From: Microvirga sp. | GTDB taxonomy: Bacteria > Pseudomonadota > Alphaproteobacteria > Rhizobiales > Beijerinckiaceae | Direction of reading: 5' to 3' | DNA: 64,000 nt | NCBI GenBank assembly: GCA_022241475.1 | Contig: JAKOMT010000003.1 | Span: 143,125 to 207,124 of the forward strand | Part shown: positions 58,993 through 64,000 of the stretch, piece after piece | Numbering within the stretch: the stretch's first letter is position 1 | How the letters are laid out: each line of letters starts with the position of its first letter | Notes under the pieces: generated by a model | The model's input: the letters and a program-made list of their open reading frames with translations, nothing else | What the model was told of the DNA's origin: nothing | The model's database searches: none | Position numbers and translations under genes: made by a program

Positions 58993-60009
58993 ATGAACGC
59001 ACCCGGCGCCTTTCCCCACCCGCTCCTCGTCGCCGACATCGGCGGCACCAACGCACGCTTCGCGCTGGCGCGCGCGCCGGGCGATCCGCCGCGCCTCGTC
59101 GCGCGACTCGCCACGCAGGGATTCGCATCCTTCGACGCGGCCCTCGCGGAGGCGGTGGCGGCGTGCGGCGGGGAGCGCCCGAGGGCGCTGGCGTTGTGCG
59201 CGGCCGGGCCCGTGAGCGGGCGCGCGACGCGCCTCACCAACGCCGCCCTCGCCATAGACGGTCCCGCGATCGCACGCGCCTTCCGGCTCGAGCAGGGATT
59301 TCTGCTGAACGATTTCGAGGCGGCGGCGCTCGCCCTCGCGTTCATCGAACCGGACGAAGCGACGCCCATCGGTCCGCCCGTCTCGCCCGGGCGCGGTCCG
59401 CGCGTGGTGCTCGGTCCCGGAACCGGTCTCGGCGTCGCTGCGCTCGTTCAGCACGAAGGCCGGTGGCTGCCATTGCCGGGCGAGGGCGGCCATGTCGGGA
59501 TCGGGCCGCAGGACGACGAGGACGCCGAGTTCTGGCCGAGGCTGGCGCGTATCGGCGGCCGGGTCACCGCGGAGACGCTGCTCTCCGGACCCGGTCTCGC
59601 GCGCCTGCACGCGGCGCTCGCGCCCCGGCACGCGGACGGCGCCGATGTCGGCGACGATCCCGCCGAGATCACGCGTCGCGCCTTGACGGGCGCCTGCGCC
59701 CACAGCCGCGAGACGGCGCAGATCTTCCTGAAGCATCTCGCGCGGTTCTCCGGCGACATGGGCCTGGTTTACGGCGCGACGGGGGGCGTCTTCATCCGGG
59801 GCGGCGTCGCTTCGGCGCTGGCGCCCCTCCTCACGCCGGAGGCGTTCCGTTCGCATTTCGCGGACAAGCGCCCGGTCGAGGCTTTCGCGCGGACGTTTCC
59901 CCTCGCCATGCTGCGCGACGACGCGGCGATCCTGCGGTCGCTGGCCAAGCTCGGGGCGCGGCCGGACCAGTTCGCCTTCGATTTCGCGGCGAGGCTCTGG
60001 CGGTCGTGA
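58993..60009 (+). CDS. glk: Glucokinase
   Basis: A 338-residue sugar kinase of the bacterial Glk type. Key segments: LLVADIGGTNARFALAR (phosphate-binding loop), ALCAAGPVSGRATRLTNAALAIDG, FLLNDFEAAALALAF (Asp as catalytic base), and GPGTGLGVAALV with EGGHVGIGPQDDEDAEFW. The terminal VYGATGGVFIRGGVASAL segment closes the adenosine site. It phosphorylates glucose to glucose-6-phosphate. It is on the same strand as yciB, 42 bases after its stop. The gene is complete and converges with ptsN. Confidence 0.93.
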   Translation: MNAPGAFPHPLLVADIGGTNARFALARAPGDPPRLVARLATQGFASFDAALAEAVAACGGERPRALALCAAGPVSGRATRLTNAALAIDGPAIARAFRLEQGFLLNDFEAAALALAFIEPDEATPIGPPVSPGRGPRVVLGPGTGLGVAALVQHEGRWLPLPGEGGHVGIGPQDDEDAEFWPRLARIGGRVTAETLLSGPGLARLHAALAPRHADGADVGDDPAEITRRALTGACAHSRETAQIFLKHLARFSGDMGLVYGATGGVFIRGGVASALAPLLTPEAFRSHFADKRPVEAFARTFPLAMLRDDAAILRSLAKLGARPDQFAFDFAARLWRS

Positions 60010-60058
60010 CCGGTCCGGTCGGTTCGGCTTGGGCGGCTCGCGTCAGGCTGCCCTTGGG

Positions 60059-60523
60059 TCAGGCGGCCTGCGGCGCGGAATTCTCCATCAGGAGGGCGTA
60101 GATCGCGGCGGCGTCGTGCGCGGCGCGCAGGCGCTCGAGCACGCCGGGCTGGCGCAGCACGCGGGCGATGCGGGAGAGCGCCTTCAGGTGGTCGGCCCCG
60201 GCGGTCTCGGGCGCGAGCAGCAGAAACAGGATATCGACGGGCATTCCGTCGATCGCCTCGAAATCGATCGGCCGCTCCAGCCGCGCCACGAGGCCGAACA
60301 GCCGGTCCGTCTTCGCGAGCTTGCCGTGCGGGATGGCGATGCCGTCGCCGATCCCCGTCGAGCCGAGCCGCTCGCGCTGGAGCAACGTCTCGAAGACCTC
60401 TTGCGCGTCGAGGCCGGCCAGGCGCGCGGCGTAAGCCGCGATTTCCTGAAGGGCCTGCTTTTTGCCCGGCGCCCTGAGCGCCGGGACGACGGCTTCGGGT
60501 GAGAGGATATCTGCGAGAAGCAT
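60059..60523 (-). CDS. ptsN: Nitrogen-regulatory PTS protein EIIA-Ntr
   Basis: A 154-residue PTS EIIA domain of the Ntr type. The start at ATG 60523 has AAGGA five bases upstream; a TTG at 60535 is also in frame. Phosphorylation site: GIGDGIAIPHGKL with His66, followed by the conserved DFEAIDGMPVDILFLLLAPETAGADHLKALSRIARVLRQP. EIIA-Ntr regulates potassium transport, carbon-nitrogen balance and stress responses through its phosphorylation state. Its position 112 bases after hpf, in the conserved order rpoN-hpf-ptsN, supports the assignment. Confidence 0.95.
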   Translation of the reverse strand: MLLADILSPEAVVPALRAPGKKQALQEIAAYAARLAGLDAQEVFETLLQRERLGSTGIGDGIAIPHGKLAKTDRLFGLVARLERPIDFEAIDGMPVDILFLLLAPETAGADHLKALSRIARVLRQPGVLERLRAAHDAAAIYALLMENSAPQAA

Positions 60524-60634
60524 GACGTCCTTCAAGCTCGTTCGCGATCGACGCGGAAACGTCGAGGCGCAGGCGCGGCGAAGCGCGTCAGCGTCTCCGG
60601 ATCGACAGGGTTCCGGCGCGGCGCCATCACGCTG

Positions 60635-61222
60635 TCACGGCTGCTCGGCCGGCGGATCGACCCAGCCGATCGCTCCGTCCGTGCGGCGGTAGACGATGTT
60701 CACACGCCCGCTGCCCGCATGCTGGAACACCAGACAGGCGGCGCCGGTCAGATCGAGTTCGACCACGGCTTCGCTCACCGAGAGGCTCTGCAGAGAGCGC
60801 GTGGATTCGTGGATGACGACGGGATGGAACTCTCCCTCGGCCTCTTCCTCGGCGGCGTCGTCGAAGGCAGGCGATTCGATCACCGAATAGCTCGCGGCGA
60901 TCACCTCGTGCGACTTGCCGTTCGCCGATGAGCGATCGTTCAGCCGGCGCTTGTGCCGACGCAGGCGCTTTTCGATGCGCGTCGCGGTCTGGTCGAAGGC
61001 GACATACGCCTCCTGAGCCGCGCCGGTGGATTCCAGGGTCACGCCGGTGGCGAGATGGAGGACGCATTCCGAGCGGTAGCCGCTGCCTTCGGGCTCGAAC
61101 GTGACATGGCCGGTCACGGCGCCGTCGAAATATTTGGCGAGCGCCGCCTCGACACGACCCTGCACGTGCGTGCGCAGGGACTCGCCGATGTCCATGTTCT
61201 TACCGGAGATGCGAAGCGTCAT
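60635..61222 (-). CDS. hpf: Ribosome hibernation promoting factor, long form
   Basis: A 195-residue hibernation factor. The N-terminal S30AE domain (residues ~1-100: RISGKNMDIGESLRTHVQGRVEAALAKYFDG, and the KRLRRHKRRLND patch) binds the 30S decoding region. A linker and a C-terminal dimerisation domain (FHPVVIHESTRSLQSLSVSEAVVELDLTGAACLVFQHAGSGRVNIVYRRTDGAIGWVDP) mark the long form, which makes 100S ribosome dimers. It lies between rpoN (120 bases) and ptsN. The ribosome site is the strong GGGGGAGG, eight bases upstream of ATG. Confidence 0.96.
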   Translation of the reverse strand: MTLRISGKNMDIGESLRTHVQGRVEAALAKYFDGAVTGHVTFEPEGSGYRSECVLHLATGVTLESTGAAQEAYVAFDQTATRIEKRLRRHKRRLNDRSSANGKSHEVIAASYSVIESPAFDDAAEEEAEGEFHPVVIHESTRSLQSLSVSEAVVELDLTGAACLVFQHAGSGRVNIVYRRTDGAIGWVDPPAEQP

Positions 61223-61241
61223 GACCTCCCCCTTTTATTCT

Positions 61242-61260
61242 GCGCGGCGAAGCGCCGCGC
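61242..61260 (-). terminator. Hairpin in the rpoN-hpf gap
   Basis: GCGCGGCG (61242-61249) and its complement (61253-61260) with a three-base AAG loop, 20 bases upstream of hpf. It lies just before the GGGGGAGG ribosome site, and a CTCTAGAG palindrome is at 61270-61277. It could end rpoN transcripts, attenuate hpf or act in the hpf promoter region. Confidence 0.5.
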
Positions 61261-61342
61261 CGGGTCTATCTCTAGAGGTAAGGGGGGCGGGTCGCGGCGT
61301 CAACGAAGAGCGGACCATCCCTTAGGGGGCGCCTCTTTCGGC

Positions 61343-62884
61343 TCAGCCGCCCTTGAGGCGTCGACGCTCGACGGAAGAAGGGATCCGCAGTGATTCCCGG
61401 TATTTCGCAATCGTGCGTCGCGCGATGTCAATTCCCTGCTCGCGCAGCTTTTTCACCAGCGCGTCGTCGGAGAGAACCGATTCGAGCGTCTCCTGGTCGA
61501 TCAGCTGCTTGATGCGATGGCGCACCGCTTCGGCCGAATGCGCCTCCTCGCCGCCGGCGCCGGGAATGGAGGCGGTGAAGAAATATTTCATCTCGAAGAC
61601 GCCCCGGCTCGTGCCGATGGCCTTGTTCGACGTCACCCGAGAAACGGTCGATTCGTGCATGCCGATCGCGTCCGCGATGGTCTTGAGGTTGAGCGGGCGC
61701 AGATGCGCGACGCCGTGGGCGAAGAACCCGTCCTGCTGGCGCACGATCTCCGAGGCGACCTTGACGATGGTGCGGGCGCGCTGGTCGAGGGAGCGGGTCA
61801 GCCAGTTCGCGGTCTGAAGGCATTCGTTGACATAGGCCTTCTCCGCGTCCGAGCGCGCGCTGCGCGAGACGCGGGCGAGATAGCTCTGGTTCATCAGGAC
61901 CCGCGGCAAGGTCTGGGGATTGAGGTCGACGATCCAGGAGCCGTCCGCCGCCGTCCGCACGAACACGTCGGGAATAAGGATCTCGGCCGGCGATCCGCCG
62001 AAGGCGCGGCCGGGCTTCGGATCCAGCGCCCGGATTTCGGCGACCATCTCGACCATGTCCTCGTCGTCGACGCCGCAGATGCGCTTGAGCACGGCGAGAT
62101 CGCGACGGGCGAGAAGATCGAGCCGGCCGACGAGCGCCTGCATGCAGGGGTCGAAGCGATTGCGCTCCCGCAGCTGGATGGCGAGGCATTCGGCGAGATC
62201 GCGCGCGCCGACGCCCGACGGGTCGAAGCCCTGCACGACGCGCAGCACCGCCTCGACTTGCGACGGCGGGGCCGACAGCCGGTCGGCGATGTCCTCGACG
62301 CTTTCGGTCAGATATCCGGCGTCGTCGATGGCGTCGATGACGAAGCCCCCGATCAGCCGCTGGCGCGGGTCGGCTGTCGCCAGGTCGAGCTGGGCGAAGA
62401 GGTGTTCGCGGAGCGTCGCTTCCCGCGTCAGACTCGATTCGAAGCCGCCTTCGTCGTCATCGAACGAGCCGCCGGCGCCGACGCCGCTCCAGAGCCCTTG
62501 CGACAGCGTCAGTTCGTCGCCGCCGGTCGCCTCGCGGGCCGGGGTCGGGTTTTCGCTCTGGAAGACGTTCTCGAGCGAGGTGTCGAGATCGCGCTCGATG
62601 CTGGCCCGGTCAGGCGTGAGATCGGAGGACGACCACGGCGGAGGCTCGCCGTCGCCGGCGGGCGAGCGCCCGGCGTCGTCGCCGGCGTCATCGCCCTGTG
62701 CGGCGCGCGCCGGCGTCTCGCCCTCTTCCTCGCGCTCGAGTAATGGATTACGCTCAAGCTCGGCGTCGACATAGGCCGCGAGGTCGAGATGCGACAATTG
62801 CAGCAGCTTGATCGCCTGCAGCAGCTGGGGCGTCATCACCAGCGACTGACCTTGGCGGAGCTCCATGCGCTGCGACAGATTCAT
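61343..62884 (-). CDS. rpoN: RNA polymerase sigma-54 factor
   Basis: A 513-residue sigma-54. The N-terminal region I is Gln/Leu-rich (LRQGQSLVMTPQLLQAIKLLQLSHLDLAAYVDAELERNPLLE), the core-binding region and HTH follow (TIADAIGMHESTVSRVTSNK), and the RpoN box ARRTIAKYRE (residues ~488-497) ends the protein. It directs transcription from -24/-12 promoters with enhancer-binding activators, for nitrogen and related regulons. AGGGAGA precedes the ATG. Many alphaproteobacteria have lptB directly upstream of rpoN; here the upstream neighbour is divergent purL, so lptB is elsewhere. Confidence 0.97.
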   Translation of the reverse strand: MNLSQRMELRQGQSLVMTPQLLQAIKLLQLSHLDLAAYVDAELERNPLLEREEEGETPARAAQGDDAGDDAGRSPAGDGEPPPWSSSDLTPDRASIERDLDTSLENVFQSENPTPAREATGGDELTLSQGLWSGVGAGGSFDDDEGGFESSLTREATLREHLFAQLDLATADPRQRLIGGFVIDAIDDAGYLTESVEDIADRLSAPPSQVEAVLRVVQGFDPSGVGARDLAECLAIQLRERNRFDPCMQALVGRLDLLARRDLAVLKRICGVDDEDMVEMVAEIRALDPKPGRAFGGSPAEILIPDVFVRTAADGSWIVDLNPQTLPRVLMNQSYLARVSRSARSDAEKAYVNECLQTANWLTRSLDQRARTIVKVASEIVRQQDGFFAHGVAHLRPLNLKTIADAIGMHESTVSRVTSNKAIGTSRGVFEMKYFFTASIPGAGGEEAHSAEAVRHRIKQLIDQETLESVLSDDALVKKLREQGIDIARRTIAKYRESLRIPSSVERRRLKGG

Positions 62885-63086
62885 CGGGTCTCCCTGCCGA
62901 TCGCGATCTTCCTAGGCACGCTTCTTGCATAAAAAGCTTTCGCATTCGTATCGTGGATAGTCGAGCGCGTCAAAGCCTCTCGTCGCGGGTTCAAGCCCGA
63001 GCTTCGCCACGACGCGGGCGATGCGGCGTTGCGCTGGTCGCCCCGGCGGGCTATGGCCGTGGCGCGATGAACGATGCGAGAGCCAG

Positions 63087-64000
63087 ATGAGCCGCGACGA
63101 CGTCAAAATCACCCCGGAGCTGGTGAAGGAACACGGGCTCAAGCCCGACGAGTACGAGCGCTTCGTCGCCCTGATCGGCCGCGAACCGACGATCACGGAG
63201 CTCGGCATCGTCTCGGCGATGTGGAACGAGCATTGCTCGTACAAGTCCTCGCGCCTGCATTTGCGCGGCTTGCCGACCAAGGCGCCCTGGGTGATCCAGG
63301 GGCCGGGCGAGAACGCCGGCGTCATCGACATCGGCGACGGGCTCGCCTGCGTCTTCAAGATGGAGAGCCACAACCATCCGAGCTTCATCGAGCCCTATCA
63401 GGGCGCGGCGACCGGGGTCGGCGGCATCCTGCGCGACGTCTTCACCATGGGCGCGCGCCCCATCGCGGCGCTCAACGCCCTGCGCTTCGGCTCGCCCGAG
63501 CATCCCAAGACCCGCCACCTCGTCGCGGGCGTCGTCCACGGCATCGGCGGCTACGGAAATTCCTTCGGCGTGCCGACGGTCGCGGGCTCCGTCGGCTTTC
63601 ATTCGCGCTACGACGGCAACATCCTCGTCAACGCCATGGCGGTCGGCCTCGCGAAGGTGGACGAGATCTTCTACGCCAAGGCGACGGGGGTCGGTAACCC
63701 GATCGTCTATCTCGGCTCCAAGACCGGCCGCGACGGAATCCACGGCGCGACCATGGCCTCCGCCAGCTTCGACGATTCGGCCGACGAGAAGCGCCCGACC
63801 GTGCAGGTCGGCGATCCCTTCGCCGAGAAGCTGCTGCTCGAGGCCTGCCTCGAACTGATGGCGTCGGGCGCGGTGATCGCGATCCAGGACATGGGCGCCG
63901 CCGGCCTGACCTCGTCGTCCGTCGAGATGGGCGCCAAGGGCGATCTCGGCATCGAACTCGATCTCGACGCGGTGCCCTGCCGCGAGGAGGGCATGACGGC
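63087..64000 (+). CDS. purL: Phosphoribosylformylglycinamidine synthase II PurL, 5' part
   Basis: The first 304 codons of purL; the gene runs past the window end. Recognisable are [75 protein letters not shown], the ATP/FGAR site [42 protein letters not shown], and [21 protein letters not shown]. It uses glutamine-derived ammonia to make FGAM in purine synthesis. The ATG 63087 ([11 protein letters not shown]) lies 202 bases from the divergent rpoN start. The region between (62885-63086) holds no gene. Confidence 0.97.
   Translation, partial: MSRDDVKITPELVKEHGLKPDEYERFVALIGREPTITELGIVSAMWNEHCSYKSSRLHLRGLPTKAPWVIQGPGENAGVIDIGDGLACVFKMESHNHPSFIEPYQGAATGVGGILRDVFTMGARPIAALNALRFGSPEHPKTRHLVAGVVHGIGGYGNSFGVPTVAGSVGFHSRYDGNILVNAMAVGLAKVDEIFYAKATGVGNPIVYLGSKTGRDGIHGATMASASFDDSADEKRPTVQVGDPFAEKLLLEACLELMASGAVIAIQDMGAAGLTSSSVEMGAKGDLGIELDLDAVPCREEGMT

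Noticed and set aside
62975..63010. tRNA T-arm-like segment GGGTTCAAGCCC between rpoN and purL
   Set aside because: The stem-loop sizes do not fit a T-arm and no acceptor, D or anticodon arms can be drawn around it.

Overview
The window is very GC-rich, gene-dense chromosomal DNA. It has no IS elements, phage genes, CRISPR arrays or recognisable tRNA/rRNA genes. Several traits point to an alphaproteobacterium, most likely of the Hyphomicrobiales/Rhizobiales type: the rpoN-hpf-ptsN order, a YciB-type septation protein, many tripartite tricarboxylate transporters (TTT), TRAP carboxylate transporters, CaiB CoA-transferases and LysR regulators. The genus cannot be fixed from the sequence alone. 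Most of the window is accessory catabolism and carboxylate transport; housekeeping genes appear only in the last ~8 kb.

Layout. 0-3.2 kb: end of a TTT system (tctA 3' part, tctC) and an AbrB-family membrane protein. 3.2-8.3 kb: a TetR gene divergent from an RND efflux adaptor and permease; the permease is frameshifted in a C5 run. 8.4-14.5 kb: LysR, a second TTT system (tctB, tctA, tctC), a two-cysteine maleate-isomerase-like enzyme and a DUF1445 protein; a shared 16-nt motif lies before three of these genes. 14.5-19.5 kb: LysR divergent from dabB-dabA, a DAB inorganic-carbon accumulation system with its active-site residues intact. 19.5-20.8 kb: RidA and a WYL regulator.

20.8-30.8 kb: a LysR protein with two HTH domains, an oxidoreductase, and the complete lower pathway from 4-oxalomesaconate to pyruvate and oxaloacetate (hydratase GalB-like, aldolase GalC/LigK-like, tautomerase GalD-like). 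These are followed by a third TTT system (tctC and a TctA-TctB fusion), a second GalD/PrpF paralogue and a TSUP permease. No ring-cleavage dioxygenase is present, so the substrate may enter as a preformed tricarboxylate.

30.8-48 kb: a large, probably undescribed catabolic cluster. It holds a TRAP transporter (dctQ-dctM-dctP), a DUF6282 metal hydrolase, an HpcH/HpaI aldolase, DUF3830, a hydantoinase/dihydropyrimidinase, two CaiB CoA-transferases, an acyl-CoA dehydrogenase, two MaoC-like proteins (one lacking catalytic residues), two DapA-like lyases, two small DUF4286-like/EthD-like proteins, a LysR regulator and a CMD-family protein. Stop-start overlaps suggest tight co-translation. The gene set fits import of a carboxylate, hydrolytic opening of a cyclic amide or lactone, CoA activation, beta-oxidation-like dehydrogenation and hydration, and aldol-type cleavage.

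48-54.2 kb: a DUF808 protein, a second TRAP system with a divergent LysR, and a 2-oxoglutarate oxygenase. 54.2-57 kb: a SulP transporter, universal stress protein and DksA/TraR-like protein in one operon, with a structured leader. 57-64 kb: a RecD-like helicase, YciB, glucokinase, the rpoN-hpf-ptsN cluster, and the start of purL, cut by the window end. All five solute-binding-protein genes are followed by strong GC hairpins.
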